A stretch of 64,000 bases of DNA from an uncultured Prevotellaceae bacterium (GCA_902767775.1 CACXIP010000002.1:62001-126000); one strand, 5' to 3'; numbered from the stretch's first letter, positions 42,286 through 51,758 are shown. Numbers and translations: made by a program. Notes: a model not told the origin generated them from the sequence alone.

Positions 42286-45200
42286 TTGGTGGTGTTAAAA
42301 ATCATCTGTTCATTACTAACTTCTCTTGATTTGAAATCAAAGAGCCTGACATATTGTATATGCCGTCTGACGGCGATTGTAGGCATCCTGATGGCGATGC
42401 CGGCATGCTCCGTGTCCGACGGCGAGAAGGCGGACAGGCTCAACCAAGTGGCATATGATTTCAGATACCGTGACCTTGACTCTACACTGTATTATGCCAA
42501 CAAGGCCATCAAAGCGGCTGGAAGATATGACAGCGGACTGGCTGAGGCATACAACAACAAGGCTTTTGTCAGTATAGCGCGGATGCAGTATGAACAGGCG
42601 GCTCAACAACTCGACACCGTTCTCAGCATTACCGACAATCAGGTGGAACTGCTCATTGCTGATGTGCAGTATATGAGGCTCTGCCAAAGACAGTCGCGCA
42701 ACAAGGATTTCTATACCTACCGAGAGAGTGCCACTCTCAGGCTCAAGCGCATCGAGGAAGAGGAAAGCACACTAAATGAACACCAACTCGACCGAATGGT
42801 GTACGCCCGGTCGGAACTCGACATCGTTACCTCAACCTACTATTATTATGTGGGTCTTGAACAGCAGTCGGTTGAGGCAATGGAAATGATTGATCCATTC
42901 GGGGAAATACTCACCGACAACAGTCAGATGCTCAACTACCTCTATAATGTGGGAGCAGGGGGTATCATCACTGATGGAACACAAGAGGAAATCAACCAGG
43001 CGGAGATGGAGTATCTTTTCAGATGCTACGACCTCGCCCTGGAATACAATTACCCGTTCTGGGTGGCCAATTCACTGCAGGCAATGAGTGAGCACCTGCA
43101 GGAGCCTACACTCAGACAAAGACTCATCAACGACAATTATCCCGTCATCCGAAACATCAATATCGATGACATGCCCGACAGCTTGCTGGCGGGCAACCTC
43201 GCACAGCGCTCACTGGACATTTTCCTCAAATACGGAGATGTCTATCAGACAGCGGGCAGTTTCCGTACCCTCGCTCAGTGCTATTGGTATATAGGCGATT
43301 ACCAGGCATCGCTCGACTGCCTCAATGAGGCATTGCACAACGATACTGCCATCTACAAGGCTCCCGATCTCGTGGCTTCCATACAGGAACAGCTTAGCGT
43401 CTCGTATGCCGCACTCAACAATAAGGAGGAAACCAACCGCAACCGACGTGACTATATAGCCATTCAGGACCGTACACGGCAGGACCTCTATCTCGAGTCG
43501 AGAGCAGAACAGTTGGATTCTTCGGTGAAACAGCTCAACCTCATGATTGCAGCCATCCTTGTCGTGATGGCACTCGCAGTCGTCGCGCTCTTTTACTTCA
43601 CATACCTGAAACGAAGGGATGAGCGACGCAATCCCGCAGATGAACTCCTACGGCCACTTGAGGAATGGAAAAAAGATAACCAGAAGAGGTTGGAGCAACT
43701 CAACGATCGTTATGAGGAGACAATGGAGAAAATGGCGGTGTGCGAACTGCATATCGACAACAACAAACGGCTCAATCTGGAGCAGCGCGCAAAGGTGTCG
43801 ATAGCCAATATGGTGACTCCATACCTTGACCGCATTCTTCATGAAATCAAAAAACTCAACACCGCCAATGAGGATGGGGAAAGAAGGGCGGAGCGCTATG
43901 CCTATGTGGCGGAACTCACCGACCGCATCATGGAGTACAACAACATCCTTACCCAGTGGATTCAACTGAGGAAGGGAGAACTGAGCCTGCATATTGAGAG
44001 CTTCCCATTGCAGACTCTCTTCGACATAGTGGCTCACAGCCGTAGGGGATTCCAGATGAAGGGCATCGATTTGAAGGTCAATCCGTCGGAACAATGGGTG
44101 AAGGCTGACCGAACACTTACGCTGTTCATGATCAACACGCTGGCGGACAATGCGCGCAAGTTCACCTCGGAAGGCGGACAAGTGACGGTCTATGCTGAGG
44201 ACACGGATAAGTATGTGGAGGTGAGTGTGGCTGACACGGGAATCGGTATGACGGAAGAACAGATGGAGGATGCCTTCCGGGTGGAGAAAAAAGCTTTTAC
44301 CGACGAGGGGGGAGATAATACTGCAGCAACTTCTGCCATTAAAGAGCGTGGACATGGCTTCGGACTGGTCAACTGCAAGGGCATCATTGAGAAATACAAG
44401 AAAATCAGTTCTCTGTTCAGCGTATGCAGCATAGGCGTGGAAAGCACCCCTGGCAGGGGCAGCCGATTCTTCTTCCGTCTGCCTAAAGGGGTGAGAAAGG
44501 CTGTGATGGTGCTTGCCCTGATGGTTGGTTCCCTGACGGCTATGGGGACAAACACTCCGGCTGACAGTATACTCGCAGAGGCGGGCCGTTATGCGGCACA
44601 GGTGTCAAAATGCAATGAGAAAGACCTTTATGAGGAGGCCATCAGCTATGCTGACTCTGCCATCGTTGCTTTCAATAAGGCTTACCGGCTGATGGTTCCC
44701 AACGGAACCGACACCTTGGTGCTGCAGAGCAGTAAGTCGCTATTGCAGTCGGAGATTTTCTGGTATCACGACAAACTGCCAGTGGATTTCAACGCCATCC
44801 GTACGATGCGCAACGATGTGGCGGTGGCTGCCTTGGCACTCCACGAATGGGCTGTATATCGATATAATAATAAGGTGTATACCCAACTCTACAAGGAGAT
44901 GTCGGCAGACAACACCCTCGAGGAGTATTGTAGGATGATGCAGAAGTCGCAGACCAACAAATACATGGCTATCGTCATCCTTATCATCCTGTCGCTCCTT
45001 ATCCTCTTGGCTTACTTCTTGCTCTATTACAGACATCAGGTCAACTACCGCTTCTGCTTGGATAGGGTAAAGGCGATGAACGATGTACTCAGGGGGGAGG
45101 CTGACGATGAGCGCAAGCTGGCTGAGATAGAACGCTTAGCGGGTACGAAAGGAAATACTGAAGGGAGAAAGCTTGCTGCCTATGATGATGAGCGTCTGCC

Positions 45201-45936
45201 TCAGCAGTTGCAGGTCATTGCCGACGAACTCATCACCACTCTCCACGACAGCATTGAGGTCAGGAAAAAGAAGATGGCTGATATCGACATTGCTGAAGAT
45301 GAGGTGAGGCGATGCGAGTTTGAAAACGACAAACTGCATGTGTGCAACAGTGTGCTCGACAACTGCCTCAGTACGCTCAAACATGAGACGATGTATTATC
45401 CGTCAAGAATCAGACTGCTCATCGACAAAGGCGACGAACAGTTGCAAAGTGTATCGGAATTGGCCGATTATTACAAGGAACTGTACTCTATCCTCAGCTT
45501 GCAGGCAATGAGGCAAGTGGAGAGCGTGCCACCGGAATGTGTGCCGGTGAAAATAGGACAGCTGCTGCCGTCTCTTGCTAAAAATCAATTGGCTGATGTC
45601 GCCATCTTGGGCGACAGGCAGATGCTGCGCTACCTCTTCAGCCTGCTCTCAAAACAGGGAGGAGGGGCAGATGCCAACATCGAGGTCACAGAGAAAGGCG
45701 ACAGATATGTGACCTTCCGCTTGACTTTTCCCAAGATGAAATTGACTGATGAGGAATGCCACGAACTGTTCAACCCGGCCATGAACAACCTTCCTTTCCT
45801 GCTTTGCCGACAGATAGTCAGGGATGTGGGTGAGGCAACCAACGCAAGAGGGTGCGGCATCAGGGCAGAGAGCAATCCGAAAGGAAATACTGAGGTGGTT
45901 GTCACACTCGTCAAAGCCAAAGTCATGGCTGTTTAG
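42286..45936 (+). CDS. Large two-module sensor histidine kinase with TPR-like input domain
   Basis: The protein has up to 1216 residues. A hydrophobic N-terminus with a possible lipobox (MPAC) is followed by a helical TPR-like sensor region (about 45-410), a transmembrane helix (about 418-440), a coiled coil, a DHp helix with phospho-acceptor His in ILHEIKKL, and a HATPase domain (N box NTLADNARKF, G1 DTGIGM, G2 GHGFGLVNCKG, to about 735). Then a second hydrophobic segment, another extracytoplasmic helical part, a third membrane helix (about 890-915) and a degenerate kinase-like module (LKHETMYYP, no clear G boxes). It resembles Bacteroidales DUF5112/DUF5113 kinases. The upstream start is TTG at 42286; other non-ATG starts are possible. 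A response regulator gene follows. Confidence 0.8.
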   Translation: MVVLKIICSLLTSLDLKSKSLTYCICRLTAIVGILMAMPACSVSDGEKADRLNQVAYDFRYRDLDSTLYYANKAIKAAGRYDSGLAEAYNNKAFVSIARMQYEQAAQQLDTVLSITDNQVELLIADVQYMRLCQRQSRNKDFYTYRESATLRLKRIEEEESTLNEHQLDRMVYARSELDIVTSTYYYYVGLEQQSVEAMEMIDPFGEILTDNSQMLNYLYNVGAGGIITDGTQEEINQAEMEYLFRCYDLALEYNYPFWVANSLQAMSEHLQEPTLRQRLINDNYPVIRNINIDDMPDSLLAGNLAQRSLDIFLKYGDVYQTAGSFRTLAQCYWYIGDYQASLDCLNEALHNDTAIYKAPDLVASIQEQLSVSYAALNNKEETNRNRRDYIAIQDRTRQDLYLESRAEQLDSSVKQLNLMIAAILVVMALAVVALFYFTYLKRRDERRNPADELLRPLEEWKKDNQKRLEQLNDRYEETMEKMAVCELHIDNNKRLNLEQRAKVSIANMVTPYLDRILHEIKKLNTANEDGERRAERYAYVAELTDRIMEYNNILTQWIQLRKGELSLHIESFPLQTLFDIVAHSRRGFQMKGIDLKVNPSEQWVKADRTLTLFMINTLADNARKFTSEGGQVTVYAEDTDKYVEVSVADTGIGMTEEQMEDAFRVEKKAFTDEGGDNTAATSAIKERGHGFGLVNCKGIIEKYKKISSLFSVCSIGVESTPGRGSRFFFRLPKGVRKAVMVLALMVGSLTAMGTNTPADSILAEAGRYAAQVSKCNEKDLYEEAISYADSAIVAFNKAYRLMVPNGTDTLVLQSSKSLLQSEIFWYHDKLPVDFNAIRTMRNDVAVAALALHEWAVYRYNNKVYTQLYKEMSADNTLEEYCRMMQKSQTNKYMAIVILIILSLLILLAYFLLYYRHQVNYRFCLDRVKAMNDVLRGEADDERKLAEIERLAGTKGNTEGRKLAAYDDERLPQQLQVIADELITTLHDSIEVRKKKMADIDIAEDEVRRCEFENDKLHVCNSVLDNCLSTLKHETMYYPSRIRLLIDKGDEQLQSVSELADYYKELYSILSLQAMRQVESVPPECVPVKIGQLLPSLAKNQLADVAILGDRQMLRYLFSLLSKQGGGADANIEVTEKGDRYVTFRLTFPKMKLTDEECHELFNPAMNNLPFLLCRQIVRDVGEATNARGCGIRAESNPKGNTEVVVTLVKAKVMAV

Positions 45937-45962
45937 AATAAAAACATAACACAATATTGACC

Positions 45963-46688
45963 ATGGAACAATTCAAAATCATCATCGTAGAGGATGTGGC
46001 TCTCGAACTTAAAGGTACGGAGGGCATCATCCGGAATGACATTCCGGAGGCTCAAATCATTGGCACGGCCAATAATGAGATGGCCTATTGGAAATTAATC
46101 AAAAATCAGTTGCCCGACCTCGTTCTGCTCGACCTCGGACTCGGTGGGTCTACCACCGTGGGCGTGGAAATATGCCGGCAGACTAAGGAACTCTATCCCA
46201 ATGTCAAGGTGCTCATCTTCACAGGTGAAATCCTCAATGAGAAACTGTGGGTCGACGTTCTCGACGCTGGTGCCGACGGTATCATCCTCAAGAGCGGCGA
46301 ACTGCTCACACGGGGTGATGTGTTCAGTGTGATGAGCGGCAAGCAGTTGGTGTTCAACCAGCCCATATTGGAGAAAATCGTAGAGAGGTTCAAATACAGC
46401 GTGGGAAGCCAACTCATGAGACAGGAGGCTCTTGTCAATTATGAGATTGACGAGTATGATGAGCGTTTCCTCCGGCATCTCGCACTTGGATATACCAAGG
46501 AGCAGATTACCAATCTCAGAGGCATGCCTTTCGGAGTGAAAAGTTTGGAGAAGAGGCAAAACGAACTGGTTCAGAAACTCTTCCCCAACGGAAACGGGGG
46601 CTATGGAGTGAACGCAACCCGACTGGTGGTGAGGGCTCTCGAACTGCGCATCTTGGATCTCGACAATCTGATGCCTGATGAGGATTAA
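45963..46688 (+). CDS. Response regulator with C-terminal helical output domain
   Basis: The 241-residue protein has a receiver domain with acidic pocket E10-D11, phosphorylated Asp57 (LVLLDLGLGG), Thr87 (FTGE) and Lys110 (ILKSGE). The C-terminal half (about 150-225) is helical with FLRHLALGYTKEQITNLRGM, which resembles a LuxR/sigma-4-type helix-turn-helix. I chose the ATG at 45963 over a TTG six bases upstream. It follows the large kinase gene by 26 bp and should be its partner. Targets are unknown; the following membrane protein gene overlaps it and is a candidate functional partner. Confidence 0.87.
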   Translation: MEQFKIIIVEDVALELKGTEGIIRNDIPEAQIIGTANNEMAYWKLIKNQLPDLVLLDLGLGGSTTVGVEICRQTKELYPNVKVLIFTGEILNEKLWVDVLDAGADGIILKSGELLTRGDVFSVMSGKQLVFNQPILEKIVERFKYSVGSQLMRQEALVNYEIDEYDERFLRHLALGYTKEQITNLRGMPFGVKSLEKRQNELVQKLFPNGNGGYGVNATRLVVRALELRILDLDNLMPDED

Positions 46689-47295
46689 GCACCTCAGGAC
46701 CATACTCAACTGGGCAGTGCTGGTCATACCGGTGATGCAGGTGCTGCTATTTCTGGTGTCGTGGCTCATCAATGCCGCCATGCCTGAGTCAAAGGTGCGG
46801 TCATTGCTGGGGAGCGAAGGCATCAGATGGTTCTTTGGCTCTTTCGTCGACAATGTGGCTACATCTCCACTGGTGTGGCTGCTCATTGCTGCTGTTGCTT
46901 ATGGGGCGACAAGAGAATCGGGTATCGTCGCGGCGCTGAGGATGAAAAGTGGTGAACGGAGATACAGACAGACTTTTGCATTGCGCATCGTTCTCATCAT
47001 GACACTGACTTTCATCGTTGTCATGATATTCCTCACGGTGATGCCGAGGGCTGCCTTGCTCAGTGTCACAGGGCAACTCTTCCCAAGCAGTTTCAGCAGA
47101 AGCATAATACCGTCAGTCGCTTTCTGTGTCATGGCAGATGCGTTGGCGTATGGTGTGCTGGCCGGGACGCTGCGTACGCTCGACGACGTGGTGGCGGCGC
47201 TCACCAAGGGAATCGCCAGTGCTGCTCCTCTCATCTTGCTCTATGTCCTCGCATCCGAACTCGTCGCTTCATGCATCTATGTGTTTGGTTGGTGA
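46678..47295 (+). CDS. Half-length AbgT-like membrane protein
   Basis: The 205-residue protein has about five hydrophobic segments (10-32, 58-80, 98-123, 140-163, 172-200). SEGIRWFFGSFVDNVATSPLV followed by YGATRESGIVAAL resembles the N-terminal part of AbgT-family p-aminobenzoyl-glutamate/antibiotic transporters, which normally have around 500 residues. Its ATG lies inside the end of the response regulator gene (11-bp overlap). No frameshifted continuation is visible downstream, so it appears to be a genuine short protein and not a fresh truncation. Function unknown. Confidence 0.6.
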   Translation: MRIKHLRTILNWAVLVIPVMQVLLFLVSWLINAAMPESKVRSLLGSEGIRWFFGSFVDNVATSPLVWLLIAAVAYGATRESGIVAALRMKSGERRYRQTFALRIVLIMTLTFIVVMIFLTVMPRAALLSVTGQLFPSSFSRSIIPSVAFCVMADALAYGVLAGTLRTLDDVVAALTKGIASAAPLILLYVLASELVASCIYVFGW

Positions 47296-47366
47296 GGTCT
47301 TGAGACGCTGATACTGGAGGTTTTTTCCAAAAAAACTTTAAATCAAAATTTAATTCAAAAAAAAGT

Positions 47367-47397
47367 TTTGGGGTTCAAGAAATTATTAGTAACTTTG
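47367..47397 (+). promoter_or_regulatory. Promoter of the rpmB-rpmG-DUF4295 operon
   Basis: TTTG at 47367-47370, a 19-bp spacer and TAACTTTG at 47390-47397 match the Bacteroidota consensus exactly. Transcription should start near 47404, about 45 bp before rpmB. Confidence 0.78.
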
Positions 47398-47448
47398 CAC
47401 CCTGTTTGGAATAGGTATCAAAAAACGAAAACAAAAATTTAGATAGAA

Positions 47449-47712
47449 ATGTCGAAGATTTGTCAGATTACGGGAAAAAAAGCCCAGGTGGGCAACAACG
47501 TTTCCCACTCGAAGCATCGCACGAAGCGCACTTTCGATGTGAACTTGTTCACAAAGAAGTTCTATTATGTGGAGGAGGATTGCTGGATTAGCCTTAAGAT
47601 TAGTGCCGCAGGTCTCCGCACCATCAATAAACTCGGTCTCGACGCTGCCCTCAAGCAGGCTGTTGCCAAAGGGTATGTCGATTGGAAGGACATTAAAGTT
47701 ATAGGAGATTAG
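47449..47712 (+). CDS. rpmB: 50S ribosomal protein L28
   Basis: The 87-residue basic protein begins [20 protein letters not shown], the standard L28 start, and contains [10 protein letters not shown] and [14 protein letters not shown]28 is a component of the large ribosomal subunit. It is the first gene of a three-gene operon with rpmG and the DUF4295 gene. Confidence 0.97.
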   Translation: MSKICQITGKKAQVGNNVSHSKHRTKRTFDVNLFTKKFYYVEEDCWISLKISAAGLRTINKLGLDAALKQAVAKGYVDWKDIKVIGD

Positions 47713-47717
47713 TCAAT

Positions 47718-47909
47718 ATGGCATCTAAGAAAGCAAAAGGCAATAGGGTTCAGGTCATCCTCGAGTGCACCGAGATGAAGAACAGTGGTCTGCCCGGCAC
47801 AAGCCGCTACATCACCACCAAGAACCGCAAGAACACACCTGAGCGCATGGAGTTGAAGAAGTACAACCCCATCCTCAAGAAAATGACCATTCACAAAGAA
47901 ATCAAATAA
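47718..47909 (+). CDS. rpmG: 50S ribosomal protein L33
   Basis: The 63-residue protein reads [20 protein letters not shown] and contains [20 protein letters not shown], matching L33. The zinc-binding cysteine pairs of the C+ type are mostly missing (only one Cys is present), so this is a zinc-independent form. It lies 5 bp after rpmB. Confidence 0.96.
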   Translation: MASKKAKGNRVQVILECTEMKNSGLPGTSRYITTKNRKNTPERMELKKYNPILKKMTIHKEIK

Positions 47910-47919
47910 TAGTTAGAAT

Positions 47920-48078
47920 ATGGCAAAGAAAACCGTTGCCTCTCTCCACGAAGGCTCAAAGGAGGGACGCGCATACACCAAGGTAATCAAGATGGTGAGA
48001 AGCCCGAAAACAGGTGCTTACATCTTTGACGAGCAGATGGTGCCCAACGAGGCCGTGCAAGATTTCTTCAAGAAATAA
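47920..48078 (+). CDS. DUF4295 family protein
   Basis: This 52-residue basic protein (MAKKTVASLHEGSKEGRAYT ... ending QDFFKK) follows rpmG by 10 bp. In Bacteroidota a DUF4295 gene regularly follows rpmB and rpmG, and this one fits in size, charge and place. It may be a small ribosome-associated protein. A terminator follows at 48103-48131. Confidence 0.88.
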   Translation: MAKKTVASLHEGSKEGRAYTKVIKMVRSPKTGAYIFDEQMVPNEAVQDFFKK

Positions 48079-48102
48079 TCAACATTGATACCCATATCAG
48101 AG

Positions 48103-48131
48103 AGAGTGCTCCGCAAAAGGGCACTCTTTTT
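48103..48131 (+). terminator. Rho-independent terminator of the rpmB operon
   Basis: A 7-bp stem (AGAGTGC at 48103-48109 and GCACTCT at 48121-48127) with an 11-base loop is followed by TTTTT. It lies 25 bp after the DUF4295 stop. Confidence 0.8.
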
Positions 48132-48173
48132 GATGTTTGTGAAAGAAAAAGAAGGATTGTTGATTTTTTTATG

Positions 48174-48181
48174 TAAATTTG
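48174..48181 (+). promoter_or_regulatory. Putative -7 element for ftsY
   Basis: TAAATTTG matches TAnnTTTG and lies 17 bp before the ftsY ATG, giving a short leader. The nearest TTG is only 14 bp upstream, so the -33 is not convincing. Confidence 0.45.
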
Positions 48182-48197
48182 CATTAAAATTGAGATT

Positions 48198-49160
48198 ATG
48201 GGATTTTTCGGATTATTCAACAAAAAGAAAAAGGAGACACTCGACAAAGGTCTGGAGCGCTCCTCACAGAGTTTTTTCTCTAAAATATCTAAAGCCGTAG
48301 CCGGTAAATCCAAGGTCGACGAAGAAGTGCTCGATGAACTGGAGGAAGTGCTCATCACCTCTGATGTGGGGGTGGAGACAACTCTTAAAATCATAGAGCG
48401 CATCGAGGCAAGGGTGGCACGCGACAAGTATGTCTCCACTTCAGAACTCAACGGCATCCTCCGTGATGAGATAGCCAAACTCCTTGCGGAGAACAATACG
48501 CAGGATATGGAGGATTGGGACTTGCCTACCGACCACAAACCTTATGTCATTCTCGTCGTCGGTGTCAACGGAGTGGGAAAGACCACTACCATTGGCAAAC
48601 TGGCTTATCAGTTCAAGGCGGCGGGAAAGAAAGTGTTCCTTGGCGCTGCCGACACTTTCCGGGCTGCTGCTGTGGAGCAACTGTGCATATGGGGCGAGCG
48701 TGTCGGTGTGCCGGTGATTAAGCAGAAAATGGGAGCAGACCCGGCTTCTGTTGCCTTCGACACACTCAGTTCGGCCAAGGCAAATGATGCCGATGTGGTG
48801 ATTATCGATACTGCAGGACGGTTGCACAACAAAGTGGGACTGATGAACGAATTGAAGAAAATCAAGGACGTCATGAAGAAGGTGTTCCCAACTGCTCCTG
48901 ATGAGGTGCTCCTCGTTCTCGACGGCAGTACAGGACAGAATGCCTTTGAGCAGGCGAAACAGTTCTCCGCTGTGACTAATATTACCAGCTTGGCAGTAAC
49001 CAAACTCGATGGTACAGCCAAAGGCGGTGTGGTCATCGGTATCAGCGAACAGTTGAAAGTGCCAGTGAAATACATCGGACTGGGCGAGGGCATGGAAGAC
49101 CTGCAACTGTTCAACAAACAAGAATTTGTGGCATCGCTCTTTGGCGATAGGATGCTGTAG
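48198..49160 (+). CDS. ftsY: Signal recognition particle receptor FtsY
   Basis: The 320-residue SRP-type GTPase has the N domain (about 20-95) and the G domain with G1 GVNGVGKTTT, DTFRAAAVEQL, G3 DTAGR, G4 TKLDG and the closing GLGEGMEDLQLF. FtsY docks the SRP-ribosome complex at the inner membrane so that membrane proteins are inserted co-translationally. The acidic A domain of E. coli FtsY is reduced to a short Lys-rich start, as in many Bacteroidota. rimO begins 4 bp after its stop. Confidence 0.96.
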   Translation: MGFFGLFNKKKKETLDKGLERSSQSFFSKISKAVAGKSKVDEEVLDELEEVLITSDVGVETTLKIIERIEARVARDKYVSTSELNGILRDEIAKLLAENNTQDMEDWDLPTDHKPYVILVVGVNGVGKTTTIGKLAYQFKAAGKKVFLGAADTFRAAAVEQLCIWGERVGVPVIKQKMGADPASVAFDTLSSAKANDADVVIIDTAGRLHNKVGLMNELKKIKDVMKKVFPTAPDEVLLVLDGSTGQNAFEQAKQFSAVTNITSLAVTKLDGTAKGGVVIGISEQLKVPVKYIGLGEGMEDLQLFNKQEFVASLFGDRML

Positions 49161-49164
49161 CCGG

Positions 49165-50490
49165 ATGAGAAGGAATAGGGTGGACATCATCACCATGGGA
49201 TGCTCCAAAAACCTGGTGGACAGTGAGCGGCTCATGCGGCAGTTTGAGGCGCATGGCTTTGTGTGCCACCATGACAGTGATACCCCAAGAGGGGAGATTG
49301 TGGTGGTCAACACATGTGGCTTCATCGGTGATGCCAAGGAGGAGAGCATACAGATGATTCTCCAACTGACACAGGCTAAGGAGGCGGGACAGATAGGGCG
49401 ACTCTATGTCATGGGATGCCTGTCGGAGCGATACCGCCGACAACTGGAGACGGAAATCCCGCAGGTGGATGGCTATTATGGAAAGTTCGACTATATGCGC
49501 CTGCTCGATGATCTGGGCATGGCTGTCGTCGATGACTGTCGAGAACAGCGAACCATCACTACACCTTCACACTATGCCTATCTCAAAATCAGCGAAGGAT
49601 GCAATAGACATTGTGCCTATTGTGCCATTCCCATCATTACACATCGGCATATCAGCCGCCCAATGGAGGAAATCCTCGACGAGGTGAGGTGGCTTGTCTC
49701 ACAAGGGGTACGGGAACTGCAGGTCATCGCGCAGGAACTCACCTACTATGGAATGGACATCGACGGCAAACGACACATAGCCGAACTCATCGACCGTATG
49801 GCGGATATTCCAGAGGTAAGATGGATCAGACTGCATTATGCCTATCCCAATAAGTTTCCAAGGGAACTCCTGGAGGTAATGCGTCGGCGTGATAATGTGT
49901 GCAAATACTTGGATGTGGCTTTGCAGCATGTATCCGACAATATGCTCTCACGAATGCGAAGGGATACCACAAGCGAGGAAACCTATCAGTTCGTTCGCGA
50001 CCTGCGTGAGGAGGTGCCGGGAATCGCACTGCGCACCACCATGATGGTGGGATTCCCTGGAGAGACAGAGGAGGACTTCAACCAACTGATGGATTTCGTC
50101 AGATGGGCACGCTTCGAGCGAATGGGGGCTTTCGCCTACTCTGAGGAAGAGGGCACATATAGCGCACGGCACTACAAAGATGATGTGCCAGAGGAGGTGA
50201 AACAAGAAAGACTGGGCAGACTGATGGCGCTGCAGCAGGAAATCAGCGCAGAGATTGAACAGGCTGCCGTGGGAAAGACCATGCAGGTGGTTATCGACCG
50301 CAGGGATGGTGATTACTATGTGGGACGTACCCAGTATTCTTCTCCTGAAGTGGATCCCGAAGTGCTCATTAGGGCAGGGGAGAGGCAGTTGAGAAGGGGG
50401 GCTTTCTACGATGTCCGCATCACAGGTGCCGAGGAGTTCGACCTCTATGGAGAGGTGCTCGGCATTTCACGCTACAGACAGAAAAAATAA
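49165..50490 (+). CDS. rimO: Ribosomal protein S12 methylthiotransferase RimO
   Basis: The 441-residue radical-SAM enzyme has an N-terminal MTTase domain (MGCSKNLVDSE, Cys13; NTCGF; GCLSERY), the radical-SAM cluster motif CNRHCAYC near 148-155, and a C-terminal TRAM domain (EQAAVGKTMQVVIDRRD onward). RimO adds a methylthio group to Asp89 of ribosomal protein S12. I chose the ATG at 49165 (MRRNRVDII) since it gives the standard length. The HU-domain gene starts 16 bp after its stop. Confidence 0.95.
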   Translation: MRRNRVDIITMGCSKNLVDSERLMRQFEAHGFVCHHDSDTPRGEIVVVNTCGFIGDAKEESIQMILQLTQAKEAGQIGRLYVMGCLSERYRRQLETEIPQVDGYYGKFDYMRLLDDLGMAVVDDCREQRTITTPSHYAYLKISEGCNRHCAYCAIPIITHRHISRPMEEILDEVRWLVSQGVRELQVIAQELTYYGMDIDGKRHIAELIDRMADIPEVRWIRLHYAYPNKFPRELLEVMRRRDNVCKYLDVALQHVSDNMLSRMRRDTTSEETYQFVRDLREEVPGIALRTTMMVGFPGETEEDFNQLMDFVRWARFERMGAFAYSEEEGTYSARHYKDDVPEEVKQERLGRLMALQQEISAEIEQAAVGKTMQVVIDRRDGDYYVGRTQYSSPEVDPEVLIRAGERQLRRGAFYDVRITGAEEFDLYGEVLGISRYRQKK

Positions 50491-50506
50491 GGTAATTTTG
50501 GCAATC

Positions 50507-51751
50507 ATGAACACACAGCAAATCATTTCCAGTTTGGCCGAGACACTGGGCTGCGAAGAAAAGGCGGCAGTGCAGTATGTGGATGCGGTCGTCAGGTGGA
50601 TGACGGAGCAGACGGCAGAAAACGGCGAGTTGCTCATTCCTGGTTTCGGGCGCTTTGTGGTGACGAAGCAGATGGAGTATGTGCGTTGTGATGCCAATAC
50701 ACAAAAACGTTACTTGGTACCGCCTTCTCTCTCCGTGAGTTTCGTTCCCGCTCCCTTGTTGGAGGGGACAAAGGAATCGGCGAAGAACGTTTTTGAGGTC
50801 ATCACCGAGATGCTGGTCACTAAGGAAAAGGCGGAAAAGCATGTGGCGGAGCGATTTCCCGTCACCTTCTTCAAGGGCATCCTCGATGCGATGGAAAGGG
50901 GGGAGACGGTCAGCGTGCCGCAATTAGGCTCGTTCCTCCTTACCAAGGTGCGTGTGGCAGAGAAAGTATTTGGCAAGGTGTCTTTTACACCCGACAGTGC
51001 TTTTGACGAATGGGTCAATAGGCCCTTCTCTTATCTTCCGGAAGTAGAACTCAATGAAGGTGTGGAGTTTGATGACATCACAACGGTCAGCCCTTATGAC
51101 TCCATCCATGAGCCTTCCGAGGAAGACAATACCTTCCTCATCCTCACAGAGCCTGTATCTCCCCCAGAGACAATAGTCTCCCCAGAAACTCCAGAAACCC
51201 CGGACTCTCCGGAAACTCCATCCGCCCCAGAAACCCCGGAAACCCTGGAAACTCCGGACTCTCCGGAAATTCCGGATAATCCGGAAACTCCGGCTTCTCT
51301 GGCTTCCCCATCCTCCCCGGAAACTCCATCCCGCTCAAGGTTTTGGATGTATGGCCTGCCTCTGCTGGCTCTCGCTATCGGACTTCTTTCCCTGTTGCTG
51401 CATCTGCGCCATCAGGACAAAGGCATCAGTGATGCTGTCTCTGCTGTCGATACAATTGGCGTGCAAGATTCCTCTTCAGTGGATGTGTCAGCATCTCTCA
51501 CCGAGGCTGCATCTCCCGCAGACACCATCAATTATGATGCGATGAATGCCCAGATACCATATGGCGCTTACGACATCGTGGGCATCGACACCGTCATCAC
51601 AGTGATGCCGGGACAGGACCTGGCAACGATATCACGCATCTTCTTGGGCACGGACATACACATCTACCTCATTGTTGCCAATAATGGCAACAATAATCCT
51701 CAGGAAGGAGAAAAATATAGGATTCCCCGACTAAAACCAAGAAAAAAGTAG
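50507..51751 (+). CDS. Membrane-anchored HU-type protein with two HU domains and LysM-like tail
   Basis: The 414-residue protein shows two tandem HU/IHF-like domains (about 1-85 with PGFGRFVV, and 90-175 with PQLGSFLLTK), a Pro/Glu/Thr-rich linker (215-275) of 9-bp-repeat origin, one transmembrane helix (280-300), and an outer part ending in a LysM-like module (365-414, VITVMPGQDLATISRIFLG ... LIVANNGNNNPQEGEKYRIP). The layout would place the DNA-binding domains in the cytoplasm and a peptidoglycan-binding domain outside. It may tether the nucleoid to the envelope. The ATG at 50507 follows rimO by 16 bp. Domain calls are by pattern; function is inferred. Confidence 0.8.
   Translation: MNTQQIISSLAETLGCEEKAAVQYVDAVVRWMTEQTAENGELLIPGFGRFVVTKQMEYVRCDANTQKRYLVPPSLSVSFVPAPLLEGTKESAKNVFEVITEMLVTKEKAEKHVAERFPVTFFKGILDAMERGETVSVPQLGSFLLTKVRVAEKVFGKVSFTPDSAFDEWVNRPFSYLPEVELNEGVEFDDITTVSPYDSIHEPSEEDNTFLILTEPVSPPETIVSPETPETPDSPETPSAPETPETLETPDSPEIPDNPETPASLASPSSPETPSRSRFWMYGLPLLALAIGLLSLLLHLRHQDKGISDAVSAVDTIGVQDSSSVDVSASLTEAASPADTINYDAMNAQIPYGAYDIVGIDTVITVMPGQDLATISRIFLGTDIHIYLIVANNGNNNPQEGEKYRIPRLKPRKK
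51160..51333 (+). repeat. Coding 9-bp repeat array in the HU/LysM linker
   Basis: About 19 degenerate 9-bp units (CCGGAAACT-type) encode the P-E-T/P-D-S tripeptide linker of the HU protein. Units differ mostly at third positions and by A/C/T exchanges, so the array is old or under selection for Pro and acidic residues. Confidence 0.8.
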
Positions 51752-51758
51752 ATTAGTA

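Noticed and set aside
48441..49349. 302-codon minus-strand frame across ftsY and rimO
   Set aside because: It spans two genes with clear conserved motifs on the other strand.
50411..50506. Upstream extension of the HU/LysM gene into rimO
   Set aside because: It would overlap rimO by 80 bp; the ATG at 50507 starts directly with the HU domain.
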